A stretch of DNA of 64,000 nucleotides, taken from UBA5314 sp035560815 (GTDB lineage Bacteria; Bacillota; Syntrophomonadia; Syntrophomonadales; Syntrophomonadaceae). The notes under the pieces are model-generated. The model saw nothing but the letters and a program-made list of their open reading frames with translations, was not told the origin of the DNA and ran no database searches. A program made the position numbers and the translations under genes. Positions 26,763 through 34,732 of the stretch are shown here, piece after piece (positions within the stretch are counted from its first letter, which is position 1; every line of letters starts with the position of its first letter). The DNA lies in assembly GCA_035560815.1 (NCBI GenBank), contig DATMYR010000045.1, positions 1 through 64,000 of the forward strand, given 5' to 3'.

Positions 26763-28667
26763 CTACTCTTGAATCGGTTTTCTAGCTTTTCCTTGTTTTT
26801 TAATGATGATTAGAAAACCAGCCCTTTCAGCTCCCGGTGTCAGAGGCCTGATCTCCACCCGCGCTGGGACTTCGGTTCCTTTACGACGTAGAAAAGTCAG
26901 ATCACACTCAGCCGGTTCAACTGCGTCCGGGGAAATCCCCGACAGAAAAGTCTGATCTTTTTCAATCAGCAGCTGGCTAAATGGCTTGCCACTTAGTTCA
27001 TCGGATTTATAACCCAACGACTTGTTGAAGCGCTCACTGGAAAAAATAATTTTCCCATCCTTATCGACAGCAGTCGCAGGAATATCCAGGCTGTTCAAAG
27101 CAGCAGTTACAAAATCAGCCTTTTCCGCCATGTTCTCCATTCGATCCTTGATGCTCAGGTTGTAACTATGGCGTTCAGTTATATCCCGAAGGCTTTCAAT
27201 AGCACCCAGCAAACGTCCATCCTGATCATACCAGGGCATAGCCCTCCCCCAAAGATGCCGGCCTCGACCTCTCAAATTCGGTGTGGCGAACTCGCTAATT
27301 ACCACATATTTGTCAACTTCCACAACGGAATAAAATTGTTGCACCTCTTCCGGTTTCAAAACCAGGTCTACCATGATCGGTCTGCGGTTATCATAAAAAG
27401 CCAGTGCGTATTCATAATTACCCTTGCCCATCATATCCTGAGCTTTAATACCGGTTAGTTCCTCCATAGCCTGGTTCCAGGCTACCACCTTTCCTTCCAG
27501 ATCGATAGCCAGCGTCGCATCTGGTAGGTACTCTATGAGGCCCGCAAGGTTTTGTTCAGATGTCTTTAACTGGGTCAGTTCCTTTTTAAGTCGAGTTACG
27601 TTGCGGGCTATACCCTGTACGGCAACCGGTTTCCCGGCTTTATAGATTGGCCAGATGCTCACATCCATGAAAACCTGGTGCCCGCCTTTGGTCAAAACAG
27701 TCAACTCATAATTAATAAAACGGCCATTGGCAAGTCTCTGATATTGAAATCCTCTCAATAGCTGCAGGGAGTCCTCATCCGCCAGTTCCTGTATATTCAT
27801 CCTGGCCAGCTCACCGCTCAGATAGCCCGTGATTCGCTCCGCTGCCGGATTGACGGAAACAAAATTCCCTCCCATGTCATGGATAAATATAAAATCACTG
27901 GCATTTTTGAAAAAGCCCTCATAGGCCTCCCGGGAATGGCGAAGCTCATCATTGGCGGTTTTCACCGTGGAAATATCACGAATGACAGCCACCAGCCGGA
28001 GTTCTTCCTCCACCATGAGCCGCCGGCAGCGCACATCAATCCAGAATTCATGTCCATTGATGTCACGGGCTTTCCATTCCATGGATTGCGGTCTATCCTG
28101 GGGGGCCATGCGCAGCCAACGCTTAAATTCTTCGCTGGTAAAAGGGGGTTCATCGGCGCACAGTTCGCCCATATCCATTTTTATCATTTGCTCACGAGCA
28201 TAGCCAAACATATTGCAGGCTGATTTATTGGCCTCAAGAATCTCCGTAGTGTAGGTGTCTTGAATGATAACCGCATCCCAAATCTCATCGAACACATCGT
28301 GATAGGTGTGCGCCAGAGCTTGAACTGCCCTTTCAAAGCGGTGGGAATCAGTGGTTTCATCCGCAATGGATATAAGCCCTTGAGGGGCGGGGTAGATCCT
28401 CTCCGTAAAATAACGATGGGCAATTTCTGTTTCTGTAGTTCTCCCGCTGCCGGTAGACAGCACTTCAAGATAGGCTCGATGAGAATTGCTTCCGATCAGC
28501 TCTGGCATGACGTCTAAGAGCTTTAGCCCTTCCAGTTCGTCGGCTGGTCTCCCGATTAGCCTGGCGTAGGCAGCATTGCAATACACAATTCCCAACTCTT
28601 CATCAACAACCAGTACCGGGGAGTCTATACATTCCAGAAAGACCATATAATCGTCACTCTCAATCAT
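26763..28667 (-). CDS. Protein of five PAS domains without a recognised output domain
   Basis: The 634-residue soluble protein is built almost entirely of PAS domains, at about residues 8-105, 120-235, 248-360, 372-490 and 518-625. Typical PAS/PAC signs include VDEELGIVYCNAAYARLIGR, ILEANKSACNMFGYAREQM, NFVSVNPAAERITGYLSGEL and AWNQAMEELTGIKAQDMMG. After the last PAS only a short basic tail (KKQGKARKPIQE) remains: no histidine kinase, GGDEF, EAL, HTH or sigma-54 domain is seen. It has no transmembrane segment. The ATG follows AGGAG. Ligands and partners are unknown; it may pass signals by protein contact. Neighbours give no hint. Confidence 0.85.
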   Translation of the reverse strand: MIESDDYMVFLECIDSPVLVVDEELGIVYCNAAYARLIGRPADELEGLKLLDVMPELIGSNSHRAYLEVLSTGSGRTTETEIAHRYFTERIYPAPQGLISIADETTDSHRFERAVQALAHTYHDVFDEIWDAVIIQDTYTTEILEANKSACNMFGYAREQMIKMDMGELCADEPPFTSEEFKRWLRMAPQDRPQSMEWKARDINGHEFWIDVRCRRLMVEEELRLVAVIRDISTVKTANDELRHSREAYEGFFKNASDFIFIHDMGGNFVSVNPAAERITGYLSGELARMNIQELADEDSLQLLRGFQYQRLANGRFINYELTVLTKGGHQVFMDVSIWPIYKAGKPVAVQGIARNVTRLKKELTQLKTSEQNLAGLIEYLPDATLAIDLEGKVVAWNQAMEELTGIKAQDMMGKGNYEYALAFYDNRRPIMVDLVLKPEEVQQFYSVVEVDKYVVISEFATPNLRGRGRHLWGRAMPWYDQDGRLLGAIESLRDITERHSYNLSIKDRMENMAEKADFVTAALNSLDIPATAVDKDGKIIFSSERFNKSLGYKSDELSGKPFSQLLIEKDQTFLSGISPDAVEPAECDLTFLRRKGTEVPARVEIRPLTPGAERAGFLIIIKKQGKARKPIQE

Positions 28668-28929
28668 CCTATACTCCTCCCATCACAATCCTACCCTCAT
28701 AATGCTGCCCGGATGCGGCCAGATCATACCAATGATGCCCGGGTTGTATACCTGGCCAGCCGGATGTAAACACATCCCCGGCTTAGCTGTTTATTCAGGT
28801 GGAAGTTTTTTAGTCGCGCAGTTGACTAATCCTGCTAGTCTATATTATATAATAACTCCGGGTCCTTTTACGACTGTCATATTGGTCCTGATTGGGGATA
28901 CAGTAGACTGCTCCCCAATATCCCTGAAG
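28668..28929. other. Intergenic region upstream of the PAS gene
   Basis: This gap lies between the PAS-gene start and the terminator of the next minus-strand gene. A plus-strand reading frame runs through it but lacks a ribosome-binding site and recognisable motif. No other feature is seen. Confidence 0.4.
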
Positions 28930-28955
28930 AAAAAAAAAGCGGGGATATTCCCCGC
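28930..28955 (-). terminator. Intrinsic terminator after the 177-residue lipoprotein
   Basis: On the minus strand GCGGGGA/TCCCCGC with a three-base loop is followed by nine Ts. It lies 15 bases beyond the stop codon. Confidence 0.92.
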
Positions 28956-28969
28956 CTCTGATTTTATGC

Positions 28970-29503
28970 CTATTTAAGCTTCTGGTATACAGTAACCCCA
29001 CCGGAGGCGCCTTTATCGCTAAAACTTACCGTAACCGCAATTTTGTCTTTTTCGGCTACATACATGAAAGTGCCGTCACCTTCTTTGGAAGAAAGAGAAA
29101 TCTTCCAACCGGCTTGTTCCAGAGCGGTCTTGTAAGCATCACCATAGGCGGGAGTACAACCTTCTATTCCCACAAAAACTGTCTTCCCATCTTCGCTGCT
29201 GTTTTCAATGGTGCTGTTGATTTTCCCCCCGGTAAACTTGGGTACATCACTGGGAATGCTTGTAGGCCATTCATAGGTTGATCCTGATTTAAAAGTGCTG
29301 CCATCCTCCGTTTTTATTTCGACCTGCCCGTTTTTCACATCCACTTTGGCATCTTTAGCCCCGCTGTCTTTCAACCCCTGTTCCATGGCTTTTTCCGTGG
29401 CCTTTTCCGTGGCCTTCTCTGCAATCATTCCACAGCCCGAGACCACAAACACGGCCAGCAAAAAAATTGCAAAACCCAGAATCAATAAAGACTTACGTTT
29501 CAT
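28970..29503 (-). CDS. Lipoprotein of unknown function
   Basis: The 177-residue protein has a basic N-terminus, hydrophobic core and lipobox VVSGC (Cys24). After a short Lys/Glu/Ala helix with the repeated unit EKATEKA comes a beta-rich region: DVKNGQVEIKTEDGSTF, WPTSIPSDVPKF, AYGDAYKTALEQAGWKIS. The last part resembles small periplasmic or surface domains found in many Gram-positive lipoproteins, but no function is known. The ATG follows GAGGGAG. It is a single gene ending at a strong terminator. Confidence 0.78.
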   Translation of the reverse strand: MKRKSLLILGFAIFLLAVFVVSGCGMIAEKATEKATEKAMEQGLKDSGAKDAKVDVKNGQVEIKTEDGSTFKSGSTYEWPTSIPSDVPKFTGGKINSTIENSSEDGKTVFVGIEGCTPAYGDAYKTALEQAGWKISLSSKEGDGTFMYVAEKDKIAVTVSFSDKGASGGVTVYQKLK

Positions 29504-29754
29504 TAAGCTCCCTCTCCCTCCGAATATTTACTCATTCTCCCATGGTTTTTCCGCTGCCACTCTAGCGTCTATTTTCACAAGTGTATAATATTTCCGTTGT
29601 GCTGGCAACGGAACCATTCCAGCCAAATATTCCCTTAATTTTCTGCATTTACACAGCCATGAACCGACTCTTCTCAATTTCCCGACTAGTCCGACCCGAC
29701 TCTTCATACATTGGTAGCAGAGCACTTTTGTTTTTCTGGAAAGGAGGAGTTTGT

Positions 29755-30246
29755 TTGCTAAAACGCTACCGGATGTGGGTCATCTCATTGCTGGTCCTGG
29801 CCATACTGGGTGGATTCGGATACCGCACCATACAGCAGAATGGAAAACTGGAGCAGATGAGGATCAGGCTGCTGGAGGATGCCCTGGCGCCGACAACAGC
29901 CGAAGGAGCTGCATACTCCTGGGCCGAGGCTGTCAAAGAACGGAACGGGGCCTGGCAGTATGCCGTCATGGACGACAGGCTCCGTCTTCAACATCGCAAG
30001 GAGTTTGAATCTTCAAACTGGGTTACCGGGTTTTCCAGTCCCTGGGTTGAGAATTATCAGGTTATACGTCAGACCCAGGATGATGAAGGAAATATTTCCT
30101 TCAAGGTTGTTTTTGATTGGTACACCAGCAGTGGATTTGCTTATTCCAACAGTGGCACCCTGGTGGTCAGCGCCTTTGATAAAGGAACGCCCAATGAGCG
30201 CTGGCTCCTCACTTCTCTGGAATACAGCTATGAACCGGAGCAGTAA
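29755..30246 (+). CDS. Membrane-anchored hypothetical protein
   Basis: The 163-residue protein has a basic N-terminus, one hydrophobic segment (about residues 6-23, WVISLLVLAILGGFGY) and an extracytoplasmic domain of about 130 residues including AAYSWAEAVKERNGAWQYAVMD. The domain looks like an NTF2-like fold (helices, then strands VSFKVVFDWYT and GTLVVSAFD), which is an inference. The start is a TTG at 29755 placed seven bases after AAAGGAGG; an upstream in-frame ATG lacks a site. Function is unknown. Confidence 0.7.
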   Translation: MLKRYRMWVISLLVLAILGGFGYRTIQQNGKLEQMRIRLLEDALAPTTAEGAAYSWAEAVKERNGAWQYAVMDDRLRLQHRKEFESSNWVTGFSSPWVENYQVIRQTQDDEGNISFKVVFDWYTSSGFAYSNSGTLVVSAFDKGTPNERWLLTSLEYSYEPEQ

Positions 30247-30552
30247 AATCAACGGTTTGTTCATTAAAAGCTCGTTTTCTGAGCCGGGGCCGACAGGAAC
30301 TAGCGATGGTTGTACGGGGTGGCAAGCGGCGGGTCTGACCCAGTGCCCTACGTCCTCCTGGGCGCGGGCTCCTGTGATATAATAATATAGAAGGTTGAGG
30401 TTCCGGTCTCGCTTTCACCCGGGCCAAGCGTTTCTTCACTATTTCCAGTTACAGATCCTCCATCCGGCACCACTAGCAGCATCCGTTCCGGTATCCGGGA
30501 GAAGAAAAAGACATAGTGGCCAACAGGAACCTCACGGAAAGAGGGATGTAAG
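30247..30552 (+). other. Intergenic region with a possible extended -10
   Basis: There is no gene with support in these 306 bases. TGATATAAT at 30374-30382 is an extended -10-like sequence on the plus strand that could serve the following small gene, but there is no good -35. Reading frames on the minus strand here lack ribosome-binding sites. Confidence 0.35.
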
Positions 30553-30756
30553 ATGGAATTAGGAGACCGAATCGTGGTCAGTGAACGCCGCCACCCTTTC
30601 TTCAAATTTACCGGCACTATTGTGGGTAAACGTGGTGTTCGGGTTCCTGGAGACCCCATGCTTCTCATTCTTATTCATGAGCGGCAGCGGAGTTTCCTCA
30701 TACCCGAATCCATGGTAAGCGTGCAGGAAGAAGTGATCCCGCCCCTGGACTCCTAA
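30553..30756 (+). CDS. Small conserved-looking hypothetical protein
   Basis: The 67-residue protein MELGDRIVVSERRHPFF... is basic and probably beta-rich, with a small-barrel look (GDRIVVSERR, GTIVGKRG, LILIHERQRSFLIPESMV) that recalls SH3-like or KOW-like folds. No catalytic motif is seen. The ATG follows AGAGGGATG at a workable distance. It lies 75 bases before the NUDIX gene on the same strand and may share its transcript. The fold comment is an inference. Confidence 0.55.
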   Translation: MELGDRIVVSERRHPFFKFTGTIVGKRGVRVPGDPMLLILIHERQRSFLIPESMVSVQEEVIPPLDS

Positions 30757-30831
30757 CGGTTTACTGCATGCAATTGCTTTCTATTTCAGGCCAAAATGCT
30801 TTGTCACATTCCAGCACTCGGGAGAACATCT

Positions 30832-31380
30832 ATGCTAATTCAGCGCTACTTCTATTGTCCCAAATGCGGTGGAACTCTTTCCTATGCCAAGTATAAAGAC
30901 CGTTCGCGACTGGGTTGCCAGGCCTGCGGGTACATTTTTTACGAAAATCCGGTGGTAGGGGTGGCCGGAATATTGTTTAATGATAAAGCCCAAATACTGC
31001 TGGGGCTTCGGAAAACCGGAGCTTTTGCGGGATTGTGGTGCATTCCCTGCGGCTATTTGGAATATGATGAAGACCTCTATTCTGGAATTCGTCGGGAATT
31101 TAAAGAAGAGACCAACCTGGACATACAAGTGACCGGATTATTTACCGCCCAATCCAATTTTCACGATCCAGAAAGGCATAGTGTAGGCATCTGGTTTCTG
31201 GTTCAGGCCCTGAGCGGTCAAATAAAGGCCGGTGACGATCTGGAAGATGTCTCCTTTTTCGACCTGGATAAGCTTCCCGACCTGGCCTTTCCCACCGATC
31301 AGGCGGTGCTTGGCCAGCTAATAAGGTTGGGGGACACACCCCCTCTTCGAGAGAGGAATGTCCCCCTGTGCCGCCAGTAA
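30832..31380 (+). CDS. NUDIX hydrolase with N-terminal zinc ribbon
   Basis: The 182-residue protein combines a zinc ribbon (Cys9, Cys12, Cys29, Cys32) with a NUDIX domain. The Nudix box runs from Gly74 to Leu96 and keeps the metal-binding REFKEE core; the usual Gly before the final hydrophobic residue is Asn. The arrangement resembles NADH pyrophosphatase-like (NudC-type) and ADP-ribose pyrophosphatase proteins. The ATG at 30832 is preferred because GGGAG is seven bases upstream. The last 16 or so residues (GDTPPLRERNVPLCRQ) are encoded inside a dispersed repeat element, so the original C-terminus was probably replaced. Confidence 0.85.
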   Translation: MLIQRYFYCPKCGGTLSYAKYKDRSRLGCQACGYIFYENPVVGVAGILFNDKAQILLGLRKTGAFAGLWCIPCGYLEYDEDLYSGIRREFKEETNLDIQVTGLFTAQSNFHDPERHSVGIWFLVQALSGQIKAGDDLEDVSFFDLDKLPDLAFPTDQAVLGQLIRLGDTPPLRERNVPLCRQ

Positions 31381-31450
31381 GATCGAGGAGCATGCGCAGC
31401 AGGCGACCGTAGGAAGTGCCTGTGGTGCGCCCTACAGGCGGTAAGGCATG
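31324..31450 (-). repeat. Dispersed GGGGACA repeat, copy A
   Basis: This about 127-base stretch is nearly identical, in inverted orientation, to 60861-60991. It includes the hairpin end GGGGGACACACC...GGAATGTCCCCC and the internal segment CTACAGGCGGTAAGGCATG. It overlaps the 3' end of the NUDIX gene and supplies its stop codon. Copies B and C share the hairpin end. No open reading frame of its own is present. Confidence 0.85.
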
Positions 31451-31594
31451 TAAGGAAACATGTGATTAATAAAGAGTAAAAGCTTAATGCATTCTTGAAT
31501 GCCGTAAGTAGAACAAGACCCCAAGTTGCAGGAAGGTGTTTCACCTTGAATGCTCCCGTTGGTCGCATTGGATGATATAGATCCCCGAAATCCT

Positions 31595-32185
31595 TTAAAC
31601 GCCACCTGTAAAATGGGTGTCGATGATTTGCTCGGCCAGCCTTCTTTGGAGATCGGCCTGGTGAACAAGCGATAACACCAGCAACAGCCACTCCAACTGT
31701 TCCTTATTTTCATCCCCCAGCGTTCCCACCCGTTTTTCTATGGATGCTGCTTCCCGTTTACAAAACTCTTCAAAACCCTCATGATTGTTTTTCTCCAGAT
31801 CAAGATATAGGGAGTAGGTAGCGTCAATGGGAGAAGCCGTCTCTTGTCGTAATTTCCCTTTCAGTAGAGGGAAGAAAAGTGCTGCAATATCATTCATGGA
31901 TAGGACATGCTTCAACTGGTAGATGAGGATAAGGAGCATCATGTTCTCTTTGGAATATTTCTTTTTATGGGGTGGAATCAACAATCCTGCCTTGGTGTAA
32001 TTGTTGATCATGGTCTTGGTTAATATTTTTTCCTTCTCATCCCGTTTGCAGCCCGAAAGCCTGGTTTCCATAAAGGTGGTAACCTGGTCCATGTATAGTT
32101 CAATATCCGGGATATCACCTGGCAATACTTGCCGAGGATTGAGAATATTTGTTATTAATTGGTGCAAACTACTTTTGTCCAGCAA
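31595..32185 (-). CDS. DUF1836 domain protein
   Basis: The 196-residue protein contains a DUF1836 domain, marked by ILTKTMINNYTKAGLLIPP and KKKYSKENMMLLILIYQLK, a MerR-like winged helix-turn-helix pattern, suggesting a DNA-binding regulator. The C-terminal half is helical. A GTG at 32203 is in frame, but the Shine-Dalgarno GGAGGG lies between it and a TTG at 32185, so the TTG start is chosen. It is divergent from the PAQR gene across a short AT-rich region. Targets are unknown; such proteins are common in Firmicutes. Confidence 0.8.
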   Translation of the reverse strand: MLDKSSLHQLITNILNPRQVLPGDIPDIELYMDQVTTFMETRLSGCKRDEKEKILTKTMINNYTKAGLLIPPHKKKYSKENMMLLILIYQLKHVLSMNDIAALFFPLLKGKLRQETASPIDATYSLYLDLEKNNHEGFEEFCKREAASIEKRVGTLGDENKEQLEWLLLVLSLVHQADLQRRLAEQIIDTHFTGGV

Positions 32186-32260
32186 AGAATTCCCTCCATT
32201 CACGTGTCTGGCAGGTTTGAATAAATTGGAAATGGAATTGCAATATCGCGCATCAGATAG

Positions 32261-32274
32261 TATTATATATAATA
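32261..32274. promoter_or_regulatory. Palindrome holding overlapping -10 hexamers
   Basis: TATTATATATAATA is a perfect 14-base palindrome and contains TATAAT on both strands. It lies between the divergent DUF1836 and PAQR genes. No good -35 was found at 16-18 bases on either side, so a shared promoter region is only a suggestion. Confidence 0.4.
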
Positions 32275-32319
32275 TAACATAGTTTCAAATACTACATTGA
32301 TAAAAATGGAGTGTGGCTC

Positions 32320-33042
32320 ATGAAATCATGTAAGCAAAATCAACCCGATCTTGAAGCTTCTTCTCAATGTAACGGCTGGCGGCGATTGATGATTCTATTT
32401 CATCCTCGAGAAGCTGTAAATGCCTTTACCCACCTGCTAGGCGCCCTTTTATCGGCGGTCGGGCTGTACCTGTTAATCAAGCATATACCGGCAGGCAGCA
32501 GTGTGCGATATTATGTTTCTCTCTATATCTTTGGCATTAGCTTAATACTGCTCTACTGCACCAGCGGCTTTTATCATCTCCTAAACGCTTCTAAAAGGGC
32601 CCTCGCCTTTTTACGACGGATGGATCACATGATGATCTATGTTCTCATAGCCGGCACCTACACCCCGGTGTGTTTGCTGGTTTTGAATGGTGCCTGGCGC
32701 TGGGCAATGTTAATCTCGGTATGGTCTCTGGCCCTCCTGGGCATTATTTTCAAACTAGCCTGGTTCAAGGCACCCCGTTGGTTGTCTACAGCTTCTTACG
32801 TGCTTATGGGCTGGACAGCTGCCATCGCCTTTTATCCTCTCTCCAAGGCTCTATCTGTGGCCGGTATGATCTGCCTGGTGCTGGGAGGCGTATTCTATAG
32901 CACCGGTGCAGTGATCTATGCCACCAAACGCCCCCGGATCAATCTCAGATGGCTGGGATTTCACGAAATATTCCATTTATTCGTCCTGGCCGGAAGCCTT
33001 ACTCACTTCTGGATGGTCTACGGCCTCTTATCAGTCCACTAA
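32320..33042 (+). CDS. PAQR / hemolysin III family membrane protein
   Basis: The 240-residue integral membrane protein has seven predicted segments and the family marks: NAFTHLLGA near the N-terminus, CTSGFYHLLNASKRALAFLRRMDHMMIY, AGTYTP, and the C-terminal FHEIFHLFVLAGSLTHFW. The conserved His and Asp residues form a zinc site in PAQR relatives. Bacterial members are called hemolysin III or YqfA and affect membrane lipid state; no hydrolase activity is proven. The ATG at 32320 follows GGAG; a GTG at 32311 is less likely. It is divergent from DUF1836. Confidence 0.88.
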   Translation: MKSCKQNQPDLEASSQCNGWRRLMILFHPREAVNAFTHLLGALLSAVGLYLLIKHIPAGSSVRYYVSLYIFGISLILLYCTSGFYHLLNASKRALAFLRRMDHMMIYVLIAGTYTPVCLLVLNGAWRWAMLISVWSLALLGIIFKLAWFKAPRWLSTASYVLMGWTAAIAFYPLSKALSVAGMICLVLGGVFYSTGAVIYATKRPRINLRWLGFHEIFHLFVLAGSLTHFWMVYGLLSVH

Positions 33043-33279
33043 CGATTTACAACATATAAAAGCCCAAGGCTATTTTTCATGACTAAAAGCGACTTCCTTG
33101 TTTCAATGAAGCCGGTTAGAGGAATGAAAAGCATGAGACCTTATGTCTCAAGGGGTTTCCCCTCTTGGGCAACAACCCCTGTTGACACTTTACTTAAAGG
33201 TATATGTGCGATATGTCGTCTAAAAGCCGCAGTAAATTTGTTACTGTCTGATACGCTTGGCCGGGTTCTGTTGGGGGGC

Positions 33280-33750
33280 TTAGCGATCCAATCTCAATAT
33301 TCCGACACAGTGAATCTTTTTTAGAATGCTGTTTTCCATCGGGGTTAGTAATAGTGTCTTGAGGATTAGACCATAAAGTAGCGATACCGTTCCAGCCGCC
33401 ACTCTTGGGCCCAGGAGATGGACGTCGCTAAGGCTGGACAAGATACCGATTACAGCAAGGACAAGCAGAGTAAATGACCAACCCAATACGGATGCGTTCA
33501 GATTTCTAATTACTAATAAATCAGTCTCGTAGACCGCCACCCTGCCCAGTTCTGTTCTTTCAGAAAACGCATCTCTAAATGCCTCTCCAATCTCAACCCC
33601 ACGATAAGAAAAAAGGGTGGTTAAGAGGGACCCCAGCGTAATGGGGACCAAAGCAGTAGCGATCAACAGTGCAATTAAAGCCCCGCCTTCCACAACAAAG
33701 GCTCCCAACACCAGAGATAAGGACAATAAAACCAGGAACAATTTTTTCAC
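33280..33750 (-). CDS. Membrane protein in the ECF-sigma operon
   Basis: The 156-residue protein has about four hydrophobic segments (about residues 3-25, 22-50, 88-106, 116-136) and no recognised domain. It starts with GTG overlapping the preceding stop (GTGA), and is the third gene after the ECF sigma factor and a small membrane protein. Coupling suggests it takes part in sensing or in restraining the sigma factor. Function is unknown. Confidence 0.65.
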   Translation of the reverse strand: MKKLFLVLLSLSLVLGAFVVEGGALIALLIATALVPITLGSLLTTLFSYRGVEIGEAFRDAFSERTELGRVAVYETDLLVIRNLNASVLGWSFTLLVLAVIGILSSLSDVHLLGPRVAAGTVSLLYGLILKTLLLTPMENSILKKIHCVGILRLDR

Positions 33751-34082
33751 TTTCCAGCACCCCTTTCATTCAAACTTATTAGCATCTTTAGGTTTTGTGA
33801 TAACTGGGTAACAAGGCTTACTGTATTAATACCGATTCTTTCACAGGGTACAAAACGGGGGATGCTGAGGTCATAACCCACCCCGGTTAGAATGAGTAGG
33901 GCAGTCAGCAGCGAAACCAGACCGTACCGTATGCGCGGCCGAGGAGAGTTCCAATGGGGCCGGTTGGGAGTCGCTTTTTCAACAAACCCGCACTCTCTGA
34001 GAACTCTATCTGATAATCCCTGAGGGCAGGGTGTCAGGGGCAAATTCTTGATGATATAATCGTAGCCCTGCTTCATTTTCAC
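33747..34082 (-). CDS. Small single-span membrane protein, candidate anti-sigma factor
   Basis: The 111-residue protein has a cytoplasmic N-terminus (1-50), one transmembrane segment (about 51-70, GLVSLLTALLILTGVGY) and a short outer tail. It lies directly after the ECF sigma gene with a four-base overlap, the usual position of an anti-sigma factor. It does not show the HxxxCxxC zinc motif of classical ones; two cysteines (CPQGLSDRVLREC) are present instead. The role is inferred from position only. Confidence 0.6.
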   Translation of the reverse strand: MKMKQGYDYIIKNLPLTPCPQGLSDRVLRECGFVEKATPNRPHWNSPRPRIRYGLVSLLTALLILTGVGYDLSIPRFVPCERIGINTVSLVTQLSQNLKMLISLNERGAGK

Positions 34083-34618
34083 TCCCCTCCCTTTAAAACC
34101 AGCCTGAGCCTGGTCCGGATACTATGAATCCTAGATTTCACGGTACCGGTAGGCAGGATCAGAATTCGTCCGATCTCTCGATATTTTAAATCCAAATAGT
34201 CTTTTAAAATGACCATTTCCCGGTCTTCCGGGTCCAGTTCATTTAAGGCCCGAATTAAAAGGAGCCTGTCCTCCAGGAATTTATATGGGTCCTTACCAGT
34301 TCCGCCGGCTCCCATTGGATCCTCGTGGATCGGTTGGTACGGCTCCCGGCCATAATCACGGAGGTAATTCAAGCAGGTGCGTCGGCAAATCGTATAAATC
34401 CAGGTGGATAGTGCAGCTTTGGTCTCATCATAAAGGCCTATATTCTTGAATACTTTTATGAATATTTCCTGGGTCAGATCTTCGGCTGCATGGTAATCAT
34501 TGGTCATTCTTATACAATAGCTAAAAAGTCGGGCTTGAAAATCCACCATCAAGCCTTCAAAAGCCTGCACATCTCCTTCTCTTATTCGCTTGGCGATTAA
34601 ACGGTCCAGATATCTCAT
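34079..34618 (-). CDS. ECF-family RNA polymerase sigma factor
   Basis: The 179-residue protein has sigma region 2 (about residues 20-90, with EDLTQEIFIKVFKNIGLYD and STWIYTICRRTCLNYLRD) and region 4 (about 120-175, with LDPEDREMVILKDYLDLKYREIG and GTVKSRIHSIRTRLR). It directs RNA polymerase to a small regulon, probably in response to an envelope signal. The next two genes overlap it and encode membrane proteins. The promoter recognised was not identified. Confidence 0.92.
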   Translation of the reverse strand: MRYLDRLIAKRIREGDVQAFEGLMVDFQARLFSYCIRMTNDYHAAEDLTQEIFIKVFKNIGLYDETKAALSTWIYTICRRTCLNYLRDYGREPYQPIHEDPMGAGGTGKDPYKFLEDRLLLIRALNELDPEDREMVILKDYLDLKYREIGRILILPTGTVKSRIHSIRTRLRLVLKGGE

Positions 34619-34732
34619 GCATTCCAGCCTTTACTTCAAAAGCCTTTTATTGTTTATACACTAATATTGGAGAATGGTTCATTTTGCGAGATTTCCCTCA
34701 GGAATGTTCCGGAGGCAAATAGCTAGCAGATT

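Noticed and set aside
28702..28977. 91-residue plus-strand ORF
   Set aside because: No ribosome-binding site; it runs through the terminator of the opposite-strand lipoprotein gene.
33079..33324. 81-residue plus-strand ORF after the PAQR gene
   Set aside because: No ribosome-binding site or recognisable motif, and it overlaps the opposite-strand membrane protein end.
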